64,000 nt of DNA from Cristatella mucedo (taxonomy: Eukaryota; Bryozoa; Phylactolaemata; Cristatellidae). The position numbers were made by a program, and so were the translations under genes. How positions within the stretch are numbered: position 1 is the first letter of the stretch; each line of letters starts with the position of its first letter. Below are positions 21,885 to 32,849 of this stretch, piece by piece. The DNA is taken from contig WPIO01000005.1 of the NCBI GenBank assembly GCA_009760855.2, forward strand, positions 10,881,001 through 10,945,000, in the 5' to 3' direction. The notes below the pieces were generated by a model. The model did not search any database. It was not told the DNA's origin and worked only from the letters and a program-made list of their open reading frames with translations.

Positions 21885-22898
21885 GTGTCGTCGACATGAG
21901 GGAGAAATCATAAACAGCTGAAGATGAATGAATATAATACTTCAGAAAAATTACAGCTGCTGCAAAAATGATGATCAAAGCGTCTACTACAATTATTTTC
22001 AGTAGAAACGGTTAAAGTAATTAAATATTAGACTTTAACAATTGTCGTGGCTAAGTCATTCCATTGGGGCTACCAAAATCTAGTCACAAGTATAATCGCG
22101 AAGAAGGGGCCTGCAGACCTGGTCTCGTTTGAACCCTTCTGCTGCTGAAGAAGGTTGTCTATCGGCATGGCCACCAGATACTCCTCTCCAGCCTTGTTAT
22201 CGATCGGATGGGTCAAAGATCAAAATCTGGTCTCCCATTGGCTTAGTCCTGGCTACGTACTTCCTCTAAAGACTGTACTTGGCTAGTAAGAAGCGTGGTG
22301 AGAGCGGCACCTTGTGCTGGTAACCTAAGGTGCTTATGGTATTCTGTTGTTTTCAAATGTTGCATGTTGTAGTTGTTATGAAGATGGCCAGAGCATGGTG
22401 AAACCACACGGAGGAGTAAGCGATATACTTTAAAGTGATAATAAGTCAAAGAATCATGAGAAACTACGTGCACAGTGCTCAATTAAGGATACCCAGTTTT
22501 GATCTCTCAAAGTCTCCGTTTTGGGGACTAATAGCCATCGATTAACAATCTCACTGTCCGTATTGTCTTAGAAGGCAGACAAAGAGCCCATTTTCTCCAA
22601 GCTCTTGACCCTCTGTCTGGATCTGCGTTTACTTGCTTGACGCACAGGTAAAAGCTCACTGCCAGCAGCCGAAGTAGAGAGCTTGTCTACGTATTTTTCC
22701 GCCCAAGTTCAACAGCGGCACATTCACTTTGTCCTTTACAGTCATCGGAGCCACTATTCATAGACAGCTTTATCCATATTTTTATGATACACTTTCTACA
22801 TTCCTGAAACACGAACACGCACACATATTTAGGTTAGGTCCTAGCCTTCTCAATGCTAGCTCTAGATTTAAACCAAGAGTTCTCTATTCTTGGAAAAA
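21885..22898. other. No supported feature
   Basis: Mixed unique-looking sequence. Short frames at 22,243-22,482 and 22,729-22,920 lack motifs; the latter runs by chance into the LINE-A start. Confidence 0.3.
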
Positions 22899-24660
22899 CT
22901 CAGTTGTACCTTTGCTTTGATCCCTCCCAGCCTTCGAGCACCTCCAATTCTCTCAACTCACTTGGTGCATGCATTGATGACGAACTTAACTAGCTCTTTA
23001 GTTCTGTCTCGGCTTGATTATTGTAATTCCCTTTTGGCTGGGCTACCAAAGAAAGCTATAATGCCACTACAGCGGACTATGAATATGGCTGCAAGGCTGG
23101 TCTTCAAGTCCCAGCGGTTTGAGCACGTGTCACCTTTGCTGGAAGAGCTAGGATAGTTGCCGGTTGAGCAAAGGATACGGAGCAAAGTTCTTACGCTGAC
23201 CCACAAGGCCCGCCACGGCTTGGCTCCTTCATACCTAGCTGAACTGCTACATCAGTTTCAGCCTGTTCGCGCCCTCAGGTCCTGTGTGGACAATAAATTA
23301 GCTGTCCCATTCCTCCGCTTAAAGACAGTTGGCGACAGAAGCTTTAGCTCTGCAGGTCCTAGGCTGTGGAACTCGCTTCCACAATTCTTACGCAAAGACA
23401 TCTACTCTCCAACTGCCGACTGTGGCACATCTTTTTCAGCGGTCCTGAACTGCTACTTCTATGCTACTCACTACCTCAACTGCTCTCCTAACTCTGCTAT
23501 GCTTCCCACTTTCTCTTTGTTGCGTGAGACGAAGTCTGTTGGCTACCGAATGCGTACCGAAAGCCGCTTAGGCTGTGAGTGCGCTATACAAAACTCTCCT
23601 GCGTAACACCCACATGGTCTTTATGACTTTGTGGATTTACTGACGGAGATACATTACATTACATTACATTATGACATCCGCACATGGATGGCAGCAATTT
23701 TCCTAAAACTAAACGATGATAAAACTAACTTACTAGTTGTGGGCAAACCCAGTGTGATTCATAGATGGGAAAGGCTGACTTGCAAAATTAGCTCTGCCAG
23801 CATATCTCCTGTCGAATCAGCTCGAAATCTAGGTGTCATATTTCAAAGCGACCTCTCGTTAGACGACCACATCAGCTCCACAGTCAAATCTGCCTATTTT
23901 CAGCTTCATAACATTGCTCAAATTAGGGCTTGTTTAGATAAGGATACCACGTCCAAGTTGGTTCATGCATTCGTGACATCCCGTCTCGACTTCTGCAACT
24001 CACTGCTTACTGGCCTACCAGCATGTGCGATCAGGCGATTGCAGCTGGTGCAAAACTCTGCAGCTAGGCTTGTCTGTCGTGAGCGTCGCAGTTGCCACAT
24101 TACTCCACTTCTCGCCGACCTGCACTGACTACCAGTGAGGCAACGGATTGACTTCAAGGTTTTTTCGCTCACTTTTAGGTCTCTTCATTCTATGGCTCCA
24201 GCCTATCTTTCAGATATACTACCCCATCAGGCCGAGCATCGTACCACCCGCTTTTTGGAATCCAACAGTCTGGAAATACCTCGTACAAACCTTAAATCCT
24301 TTGGAGATCGTGCATTTAGCTCATATGCTCCCAAAGCTTGGAACTCCGACCTGCATCAGAACATCCCCTGACCTGACCACATTTAAAAGAAACTTAAAAA
24401 CACACGTATTTAGGACAGCATTTAGTGGGTCCCTGTGATTCGTCCTTGATGTGCTTATGCGTGCTGACACTGTGCATGCTGCCACTAACCACATTTGCAT
24501 GCTGACCCTGTGCATGTCACCCCTAACTCATTTTTTTTTCAAGCATGATTTCACTTACTATTCAATTGCATATCACTTTGCAGCAAATGTAAAGCGCCTA
24601 GAAAGAGATTAAGTTCTCTGAGGGCGCTTTATCAAGTGCAATGTTATTATTATTATTATA
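22899..24660 (+). mobile_element. LINE-A split by a LINE-B insertion
   Basis: Left piece 22,899-22,981 (from CAGTTGTACCTTTGCTTTGA) and right piece 23,671-24,660 join exactly at the sequence ...GCATTGATGACATCC found uninterrupted at 41,665. The right piece carries the ORF2 C-terminus with a stop in LHWLPV (TGG to TGA at about 24,126) and a small deletion near 24,345. It then has a complete 3' UTR, stem-loop and (TTA)n. Confidence 0.93.
22982..23670 (+). mobile_element. LINE-B inserted in LINE-A
   Basis: 5'-truncated LINE-B encoding the ORF2 C-terminus (VLSRLDYCNSLLAGLPKKAI, then a TAG in place of the Trp before LPVEQRI at about 23,154, then HKARHGLAPSYLAELLHQF). The 3' UTR ends CGGAGATACATTACATTACA. 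Flanks are ATGAC at 22,977-22,981 and 23,671-23,675. Confidence 0.93.
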
Positions 24661-24721
24661 TACCATATCACAAAATAATAGTGTGTACAACTATTTAAAG
24701 TAAAACTTATCTAGTTTATAT

Positions 24722-24838
24722 GCAGTTAATTTCTATAGCGCCCTAAGATAACTTAGTATCTATCAAGGCGCTTCACACACGCCACAGGTCTCGAGCAAAG
24801 GCGAACGTCTGACCCTCTCGGCAAAACCAAGGCGGTAT
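24722..24838 (-). mobile_element. SINE-A, degenerate
   Basis: Minus-strand tail TATAGCGCCCTAAGATAAC and AAGGCGCTTCACACACGCC next to a decayed tRNA-like head (GGTCTCGAGC). Confidence 0.65.
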
Positions 24839-24904
24839 GTTTTGCTTATGTGTGGTTACAGTAATACAATTATTAAGGTAAAGTACTATAATTTAACTTG
24901 TATC

Positions 24905-25370
24905 CATGGAGGTAAGCTAAATCAAAGTTGTTTAATGTTTTTGCCCCTCCATTCTCCGGCTCTAGCTTACCTATCAGTACTACAGCGAAACGAGCCTAGG
25001 CATCATAGCAATCACTCTTCCGACTCAAATCAAATGCCTTGGACCAGATTCTCCGGAGAGCATGCCTTTAGTTCGTATGCTTCCAAAGTATGGAGCTTGC
25101 TCCCGACTGACGTCACGGCATTCCCTAGCTTGACATTTAAAAAGCTTAAAACGCACCCTTTCATGGTAGCATTCGCTGGGTCTTTGTGATTGTTCCTGTC
25201 TGTGCTTACGAGTGCTGAAACTGAATTTTACCAATAAACCTCTTACGCACTTTGGCAATGTGCATGTGCACTAAACATATGGTCCTGCTTACCATGCAAC
25301 ATATCTACTGTGCATTGAATGAGATGAAGTTCTCTGAAGACTCAATACATTTATTAACAATATTATTAAA
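24905..25370 (+). mobile_element. Old LINE-A-like fragment
   Basis: Encodes the diverged C-terminus in one frame (HSPALAYLSV, GEHAFSSYASKVWSLLPTDV, FKKLKTHPFMVAFAGSL), then a decayed 3' UTR and stem-loop ending TTATTAACAATATTATT. The protein signal is preserved better than the DNA, as expected of an old relative of LINE-A. Confidence 0.75.
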
Positions 25371-25384
25371 GATCTTGAAGAAAA

Positions 25385-25595
25385 TAGTTGCGAGATGGAA
25401 TTCGTAGGTACTCCATACGTTAAGGGCTCTCCGGATAACCGACAGTCATTTACATCTACAATCTGACATCTCTTGCTGAGGCAGGACCTTACCCAGTTCA
25501 GCCCCATGCCAGTAATACCTAGGTGGCGTTTTTCAATAGATGCTCAAGAAGGATCTGGTGGTCAATTGTGTCAAATGTTGGAGATAGATCCAAGA
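25385..25595 (-). mobile_element. LINE RT fragment, LINE-A-related
   Basis: Minus-strand translation gives the RT segment FDTIDHQILLEH-like, then GMGLNWVRSCLSKRCQIVDV and GEPLTYGVP, corresponding to RT blocks before the catalytic box. It abuts the LINE-B (+) at 25,597, which may have inserted here. Confidence 0.65.
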
Positions 25596-25596
25596 A

Positions 25597-26213
25597 AGCA
25601 ACTAGGCCACTGCATCTGACTATGATTATGGCTGCAAGGCTAATTTTCAAGTCCCAGAAGTTTTAGCACGTGTCTCCTTTGCTAAAAGAGACAGGGTGGA
25701 TGCCGGTTGGGCAACGAATACAGAGCAAAGTTCTTACGCTGACCCTCAAGGCCCGCCATTGCTTGGCTCCTTCGTACCTGGCTGAACTGCTGCACCAGTT
25801 TCAGCCTCTTCGAGCCCTCAGGTCTGGTGTGGACAATAAATAAGCAGTTCCGTTCTTCTGCTTAAAGACCGTTGGCGACAGAAGCTTTTGCTCTGCAGGT
25901 CCTCGACTGTGGAAACCGCTTCCAAAATTCTTACGCAACGACAACTACTCTCCTGCTGCCGACTATGGCTCATCCTTTTCAGCGGTCCTGAGCTGCTACT
26001 TCAATGCTACTCACTACCTCTACTGCTCTCTTGACTCTGCTATGCTTTCTACTTTCTCTTTGTTGAGTAAGACAAAGTCTGTTGGCTACCGAATTTGTAC
26101 CTAAAGCCGCTTAGGCTGTGAGTGGTGCGCTATGCAAAACTCTCCTGCGTAACACCCACTTAATCGGTACGGCTTTTTGGAGTTACAGACGGAGATACAT
26201 TACATTACATTAG
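25597..26213 (+). mobile_element. LINE-B, 5'-truncated
   Basis: ORF2 C-terminus (TKARHCLAPSYLAELL-like region) with stops, the 3' UTR including the CGCTATGCAAAACTCTCCTG segment, and a GATACATTACATTACATTA tail. Confidence 0.88.
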
Positions 26214-26329
26214 GATAACTAGCAGAGAGGTCCAATTCTGCTCAGCATTCATCTGAACATAATTTTAAATTCGAAACCTTGCAGCTTGTGAGGAATAGTT
26301 AGCTCTAACTATTAGCTTAATTTCTCTGT

Positions 26330-26416
26330 GCCGAATATATCTAGTTCTACATATCTTCTGATCCAAAGAATTTTCTGAGGTCGCTATATCTAATGTATTA
26401 TTATTATTATTAATTT
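26330..26416 (+). mobile_element. LINE-A-like 3' tail, old
   Basis: AATTTTCTGAGGTCGCTATATC followed by TAATG and (TTA)n recalls the stem-loop end of LINE-A. The 5' half of the stem is hardly recognisable. Confidence 0.4.
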
Positions 26417-27384
26417 TAATTCGTCTATCGGATAATCATTCCTGGTTGTCATCAAGTCTTAAAGAGTGGAATGCTGACGTAGCAGACGTGTGCTGATATT
26501 TTGGTCAAAAGAAAATCTCAGGTTTATGGCTGGCCCTAGGTAACTCACGAATGATGCACAGAACTGGTCAGAAACGAGAGAGTCAGTTTTTAAATCGAAT
26601 CTTTGTATTTAGTGTAATTTCTAAAAACCTGTCCTCTTTATCGCCCACCAACTTCGTACTGTTGCCTTTGTGAGAGAAATACGGGGCGCACTACGAACGA
26701 ATGTCACGGGCATGCAATTTCATATGGAAACTCGATAGCTGTATGCTGATATCTTTTGCCTTGATGGAATGCTTAAAAAATCACGGAGGCCTTAGCAAAC
26801 CATTTCAGTTAGGCGGCGTGACTTTATCGACAAGTTCAAATAAGTAGTCCTGTTGCTAAGGAATCTTTACTGACTGCATTACATAGTTAAATTAGTTCAA
26901 AGAATTTGTTTGGTACATAAATGTCATGTGGGTCAGGACCCTCGTATTCTACAGGCTTGGTAAGCTACGTCCCTAATATTCTTAGGATCCGAAATATTCG
27001 CAGTTTCAGACATCCTTCGGCCAGCCTGTGAAATTCGGAGGCAAATATTTTGCCTGATTGTTAGTGTGCTCTGGAAACTTTTGCCAGATCATGTGCGGCC
27101 GACTAGCAAAGCTTCACCACCGAAGTGCAGATATACCAGTTCTTGTGCTAATTTGGTGTTAAGAGCTAAACTGTAATGGCTTAGGATTAATTAAGAAAGA
27201 AAATTCCAGAGAAAAAATAAATAATTGCAAATACTTATCATGCCACGCGAAAGGCTTAGAGCTCAGTAGATTTGAGAAAACGTGAAAGGCAACCCTAAGG
27301 ATGTGCTGAATAAAAAAAGAAAAAAAACTTCTGATCAATGATGTCATGACGATTGCACTCTTTTCTGTACAGAAAATTAGCGTC
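26417..27384. other. No supported feature
   Basis: AT-rich unique-looking sequence. No exon or repeat recognised. Confidence 0.3.
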
Positions 27385-27530
27385 TTTACGGTCAGGAGGT
27401 AGAGCGCTCGCTCTTCACGACCAAGGTCGTGGGTTCGAATCATGCAGTGGTGATCCTTTATTGCTAACAGCAACGATGGTGATAGCCGTTTAAGGCTCTT
27501 CTGCCGATATACAAGTGAGACTGTTCAATC
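27385..27530 (+). mobile_element. SINE-B with the clearest tRNA-like head
   Basis: GGTCAGGAGGTAGAGCGCTC (A box region), paired arms around CTCTTCACGACCAAGGTCGT, and B box GGGTTCGAATC, followed by the SINE-B body and GACTGTTCAATC end. No CCA or mature acceptor stem, so it is not scored as a tRNA gene. Confidence 0.82.
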
Positions 27531-27636
27531 GTGATGGCACACTAGTAGTAGGCAATCCTTTATTGCCAATGCAAGCGGTGGTGATAGCCGTAAAAGCTCT
27601 TCTGTCGCTATAAAAAAGAGGCTGTTAAATCAAGTA

Positions 27637-27669
<33 letters not shown>
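27531..27669 (+). mobile_element. SINE-B lacking the B box, with (TA)n end
   Basis: Begins GATGGCACACTAGTAGTAGG like the 18,608 copy. It skips about 55 bases including the B box, then continues GGCAATCCTTTATTGCC, body and CTGTTAAATCAAG tail, ending in (TA)n at 27,636-27,669. It directly follows another SINE-B in the same direction. Confidence 0.78.
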
Positions 27670-27670
<1 letters not shown>

Positions 27671-27833
27671 TCAGTTAATATCTATCTAATGACTGCTGTG
27701 GTACTATCTGGGATCGTCATTCGTTAAAGTTTCGTTCGTATGTTGCATTACCATACTGTTACATAAGTAGTATGCAAATGCAAAAAATACTCCGTCAAAA
27801 GGTTAACATAATTCGCAAAAATGTATTTTCAAC

Positions 27834-28110
27834 TTAATGTGTCCATACGTTTGTGCATAAAAAGAAATGACCGGCTGCCATTGACACCGGCGAGATTCCA
27901 ATGCCGACTATGAGCAGAAAAAATACGCCTCCCACAAAAATGGATGAATGACGACTGCTACATAACTCATATGGATTGCCAAGGACTTGAATTGCGTTGA
28001 ACCGAGCGAAAAGGGTACATACAAAGGCCAGCCCCCTAGGATGTACGTAAGCGTATTTCTTTCTTACGATCTCCACTGTCAGGAGTAATAGCTCAACCAC
28101 GCTAAACGTG
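27834..28110 (-). CDS. Possible exon of a membrane protein
   Basis: Minus-strand frame of about 88 codons with a clear hydrophobic segment (SSIFVGGVFFLLIVGIGISP) after a short Pro-Tyr/Arg-containing linker and an amphipathic start (VVELLLLTVEIVRKKYAY). A possible acceptor CCACGTTTAG| precedes it. The pattern recalls polytopic proteins such as TMC-like channels, but the key motifs are too few to assign. It could be chance. Confidence 0.25.
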
Positions 28111-28604
28111 GCTAATGTTAGTATGATGTGAATTATGATGTGAATTACTTATTAGCACTAATGTTAGTATGATGCTATTACTTCCATTGAAAACAAATTA
28201 CGCCTATGCGCTTAATAGTTGTGTGAGGCTATGCGAATTAAAACCATGAGAGCAGAGGAGTCAACTCATACATGATTCATCTTAATGATGAGCAAAGTCA
28301 TTCATATTTATGCCATCTTCTATAGTTTATCTGTATCCATATCTCTTTTGACTATTTGCAGATGCACTCCTAGTTATTTTGGCCTGTGATTCACGGGTTC
28401 ATCTGTAGCTAAATTAAAGGCTGCTTAGTATACACTCTATTTAACATTACTTACCTGACCAGTTGCTGAGAGTATTTCTTCCAAAAAGCATAGCCAATGC
28501 ACCTATGGTTTTTATACAAAAACAACATTTTATGCATATTGATTAGAGTCCCAATGATTTGGCGCAAAATGTACTTCAGTATGAGAAGGAAGTTTATAAA
28601 TCCG

Positions 28605-28765
28605 TCGAGTCTTAGCTTAGTGGTAGCTGCACGACCCAGGTCATGGATTCGGTTCATGCAGAAGAAAATTCTGTATTGCTCGCTGCAAGTGAAGTGAAAG
28701 CCGCAAATGCATTTCCGCAGCTATAATGTGTAAGTTGGGCTGTTGAATCAGCCTTTATTTTAAGG
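28605..28765 (+). mobile_element. SINE-B copy
   Basis: Head TAGCTTAGTGGTAGCTGCAC, B box GGATTCGGTTC (decayed), body with CGCTGCAAGTGAAGTGAAAG, tail GGCTGTTGAATCAGCC then TTTATTTT. Confidence 0.75.
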
Positions 28766-28814
28766 TAAGAGTAACTGATTAGTAAGTAAGGACTTCTGAT
28801 AAGTAAGGAAATTG

Positions 28815-28930
28815 GTTCCGAAACTTCAATTATATAGCGGCAAGAACCATATGAGCTATCACTGCCTCGTGCAGTCAATATTAAATTGCCTGCTACATGA
28901 ATCAAACCTAAGACTACGGTATTGAAAAGC
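28815..28930 (-). mobile_element. SINE-B copy, old
   Basis: Reverse-strand TATATAGCGGCAAGAACC, GAGCTATCACTGCCTCGTGCA and a decayed head. It lies tail to tail with the preceding copy, giving an inverted SINE-B pair. Confidence 0.6.
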
Positions 28931-31204
28931 AAGAACCGTAGACTAAGGAATTATTACTTATTATTATTTATTATTAATATTATTATTATATTATATTATT
29001 ATGATTGTTATTATTATATACGACTTGAGCAAGAAATAAAATATTGTTTTAATATGCGTTGTCAAGACAAATCTTTCCGGTGGCTTACGGCTTTCGGCGT
29101 CGTTAAGTTCCATCCTGTTCGAGAGCTACTCCAGGTCGATATGCTGAATGACAGCTTGGCTCAGAGCCAATTAATGTTCAGTATTCTTAGCTACTTTTTG
29201 GTAAGACTTGTACGACAGGTAGATTTTAGCCTTAAGAGCAGACTAGTAGCCCTAAATCGCCAAGCTATCAATTTCATGGTTTACGGATGCGTTTGGAGGT
29301 ACAATAGTTGATGTCCCAAGTTTTAACCCCGTGACTGGAACCTGCTCAAGCTGACCACCAAAGTTTCAAAATTGAGCAAGACCTGTAGTAGACGCTGACG
29401 ATCGTTGGAAGTGCAGAAAACGATTGCAGCTTGCAGGTCGGCATGCGTTCAGAAATTCACGATGGGGAATTCTCAGGTAGGTGCTAGCTATACCGGTAGC
29501 CTGGGACCTGGTGCAGTGTGATGATGAGCTAATGAATGAAAAAGGATAGTTGGCCTGGGCTGATAGCCTCCATGGATGCATCTCTGCATTTCTTATCGCT
29601 TCACATTAGGCACATTGTAAGAAAATCCAACCAAACAGATCTCTATTGTCAAATATACTCGAAATATAATAACAACACTAAGCTCACTGCCGATGCTATT
29701 ACAAAAAATCAGTTTATGCCTATGTTTGCCAAGCGAAGCAGATAATTTATTTCTTCAGCGAACGCGTTGCCATCAACCTTTAGCCATTTGTTCGGTAATT
29801 CTAGTATTTCCTGCTTTTCAGTGAGGCTCTAAATAGCATCAATAGGCGAGTCCCGATACTTTAAACCTACAATGAAAAAATATACACCATTAAGTATTCT
29901 GCTAAGAAGTTTTTAAATCCTTGCTATCATACAATTGTTACATATTCCTGTAGATGCTCGCAGTTGCCTTTAATTTTACGGAACCCAATCTTTCAACAAG
30001 CATTCGTAGAAGTTGCTCCTGCTGTTTACTAATTGGAAGCAAAGTAATCACGCTGATATTTCTGGTTAGACCAACATTAAAAATCGCTGTATCAATCAAT
30101 TCAAGTAAAGTAAGTAACTATGTACGTATTACTATTCATTTCTTACACAAAACTACAGAATAGTTTTGATGCCAGTTAAGTTAGATTAGAACGATGACTA
30201 TAATTAAAAATCCGGCTTCTGTTTTACTCTAACCCGAGTCCGATAAATTTGATGGCCTTGCTTTGAGAAAAACCTTGCTTTACACCGATTCCGTAGCCAA
30301 AACGTGTTAGCAGTACACCAATATGCATTAGATCACATCTGGGTTAAACCTGGAACTATCAGTGAAACTTACGGTCCACAAATATTTGTAGAAATTCCCA
30401 CTTGATCGCATTTCGCGATAATGCAATTATGAAGCAACAACTTGTCTGCGAAGCAGCGGCCTACTTCAGAGAGAATCATCAGGCGAAGAAGCATCTGAAT
30501 TAGTAATATTAGTGCAATCGTGCCTGAAGCAAGTTACTATCCGAGCCCACTTATTTTCCAAAGTAACATTAGCCAAGTAATTTTGATACAAATTGATTGA
30601 CTCGCAGTGCAAAAAAGACTCGGGAAAGCTGCATACAGTGCAGATATAAGAAACCCAATTTACTTACAGCTTTGTACAGGTTTTATAAATCTACGCGTGC
30701 GTGCTCCTGCCGACTCCCGCGTGAAAGCACGAATGAATTTGTAAGTTTATACTTTTCATATTTGTAAATTTTGGCACCAAGTGCATTCATTACGCGCGTT
30801 TTAGTCTGAGATCAGTTACGCAGCCCGGCGTAATTTGGACCTGGTATGTAGGAGAAATCCCCACCGCGTCCTTAGGAAGTAGTAATTAGTTAATTGTGTA
30901 AGTGTAGCGATTAGTAACAGATGAAAGGACACAAGTTATTCAACAATGCAGCGCAACCGGAGGAGGCTGTTTACCGTGGTATCGAAGACCGAAATAGAAC
31001 TGAGCTGCGTAATTAGACGGATTTTGTTGCTGTTGAGGTTCCTCCTGTTTTAGCCAGCAGGATCAAGGTTATGGCTCTGAACGCCAAAAGATTGTATGCA
31101 CGTTGAGGCAAATTATGCCTTATAAGCCCGAGACGAAGCCAGCATCTTGAATCATTCTAGAACCGGCTCCCAGGATAATAATGCAGCTGCTTACGCAACC
31201 GCTG

Positions 31205-31205
<1 letters not shown>
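28931..31205. other. No supported feature
   Basis: AT-rich with an impure TTA/ATT run at about 28,945-29,015. Frames at 28,922-29,311 and 29,954-30,163 carry no recognised motif. Confidence 0.3.

Positions 31206-31280
<75 letters not shown>
31206..31280. repeat. (CT)n tract
   Basis: Pure polypyrimidine dinucleotide run on the plus strand. Confidence 0.95.
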
Positions 31281-31282
<2 letters not shown>

Positions 31283-32074
31283 CTATCGACCGCACCGTAG
31301 AAGTAACGAATGTCTCGAACGCAATGACTGCAGTCTGTACACTGGCACGAAACTTAAAAATTCAATTTTTTGCAGCTGTACGATCCTCGCATTGTAGAAT
31401 GGAAGACTTTTTACTTTGGTTCGCGCACAGCACAGTACGCCAGCAGACGACCAGCACAACCAGTTTATTGTACGAAGCACGAAGCAGAGGGAAGCGGTGG
31501 TGTTGGTTGTCTGCTGGGGTTCTGTAATATGCGCGACAACAACCAAACTCGGCAACCAAACCACAGACTCCATTAAGTAAGCGTAATTTTTACGGTTTAT
31601 AAAGCTGTCGACGCCGTCTTGGTTGGATTGCTCAAAGACGGCCTCGGTGGAGCTCATAAAGTCCCACATTTTTCGGAAATTCGTAGGGTTTGCCTCCTTC
31701 CGGGCATACCGGCGGAAAGCGCACCAGCTCTGTGCTAGATTAGTCTGCCAGCTTTCCTCTTTCGCGCTCGCATAGCGCGGCCATTCTCAAAGCTGCAGCC
31801 CCAGCAGCAAATCAACCACGAAACTCTGACCTTGAGAAATTCGGACGTCGAGCCGCCTTCTTAGCTCAGTAGGTAGTCGCGGTAGATGGACACGCCGCAA
31901 GGTTCACGGTGTACGAGCACACGATGATGAGTGCGAGCAACCACCAAGCCGCGGCCGCGAGGCGGCTGCGGCTTTGGTAGAATGTCTCCAATGGTAGGAT
32001 GTCTTGCGCCCGCAAGGTAGCTATCGCAGCTATTGCACGCCGCGGAGCGGCCACAAGCTAGCGCTGAGGCGGTC
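31281..32074. other. No supported feature
   Basis: Overlapping frames on both strands at 31,283-31,669 have no recognised motif. Sequence becomes GC-richer towards 32,000. Confidence 0.3.
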
Positions 32075-32225
32075 GTGTGAAGGCGCACTGCCATCGAGCT
32101 TAATAATAATAATAATAAGCTTGCGAGCAATGCCGGCTTGCAATGCGAGCTTGCCAGCAGAAGAAGGCGTGTGAAGAATGTGTGTAAAGGCGCACTGCCA
32201 TCGACCTTGCGAGCATCAAGCCGGC
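32075..32225. repeat. Local duplication containing a minimal (AAT)n insertion
   Basis: AAGGCGCACTGCCATCGA occurs at about 32,080 and 32,187 (units 107 bp apart), followed in both by CTTGCGAGCA and later GCCGGC. In the first unit AGCTT (32,097-32,101) is followed by 13 bases of (AAT)n and then AGCTT again (32,115-32,119) before GCGAGC. The second unit reads ACCTTGCGAGC without interruption. Confidence 0.8.
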
Positions 32226-32405
32226 GCTGGGGGTGTAGCGGCGTCCCCTGCCGGCGCTGCTGCTGAGGCGGCGGCAAAATTGCTGTTGCTCGTCTAGAGC
32301 TGCTCAAATGTGCCGCCGTCCGTTTAACGCTGACCGACTAAGCGAGCGGCCGTAGACTGGAAGGCAGGTTAATCATGGCGCCGAATGCCACTCATTCAGC
32401 CATAC

Positions 32406-32538
32406 CCCGCTTTTGGACCAGCGGCGTCACGGTGAATGTAAGTGAAGACCGAGGTCTTTGGTTCGAGCCCCGTGGCATATGTGAAGCGCCTGAATTGAGA
32501 TTAAGTTTTCTTGGGTCACTGTACGTATGAATTATATT
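32406..32538 (+). mobile_element. SINE-A copy
   Basis: A box TGGACCAGCGG, B box GGTTCGAGCCC (close to the tRNA consensus), tail GTGAAGCGCCTGAATTGAGA and TGAATTATA end. The 3' half of the stem is mutated (GGGTCACT). Confidence 0.8.
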
Positions 32539-32734
32539 TTATTTTTTTATACTTTATCGAAGTTTTAAGAGCAGAGGACTTCTAGGGTGGTGAATATGGG
32601 TTCACCAAAATATCGGCATAAGGGGCAATAGAAAGAGAATCTGGACGAGAGGATTCGGCCCCCCCCAGCTTGGTACGTTTTCGCCGTCGCCGTCGCCGTG
32701 CCGAAAAAATTAAGCTTCCGCCATTGATCAATCG

Positions 32735-32801
32735 TGTTTCCTTTGCAGCAATGAAAAGCGCCTAGAAAGAGATTGAGTTCTCTAAGGGCGTTTTGTCAGG
32801 T

Positions 32802-32831
<30 letters not shown>
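32735..32831 (+). mobile_element. LINE-A, ~97-bp 3'-end copy
   Basis: TTTGCAGCAATGAAAAGCGC, stem-loop with intact outer pairing, and a (TTA)n tail of nine units. An extremely truncated insertion. Confidence 0.88.
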
Positions 32832-32832
<1 letters not shown>

Positions 32833-32849
32833 CAAAGATCGACACATCC

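Noticed and set aside
21881-21978. N-terminal extension of the LINE-A RT frame at 20,710-21,978
   Set aside because: LINE-A homology ends at 21,880; the upstream codons are host sequence after the target duplication.
27385-27460. tRNA gene
   Set aside because: A and B boxes are present, but the sequence is the head of SINE-B with body and tail following, and the acceptor stem is not closed.
31861-32307. 148-codon minus-strand frame
   Set aside because: Ala/Leu/Ser-rich, spans the local duplication and the (AAT)n insertion; no motif or splice support.
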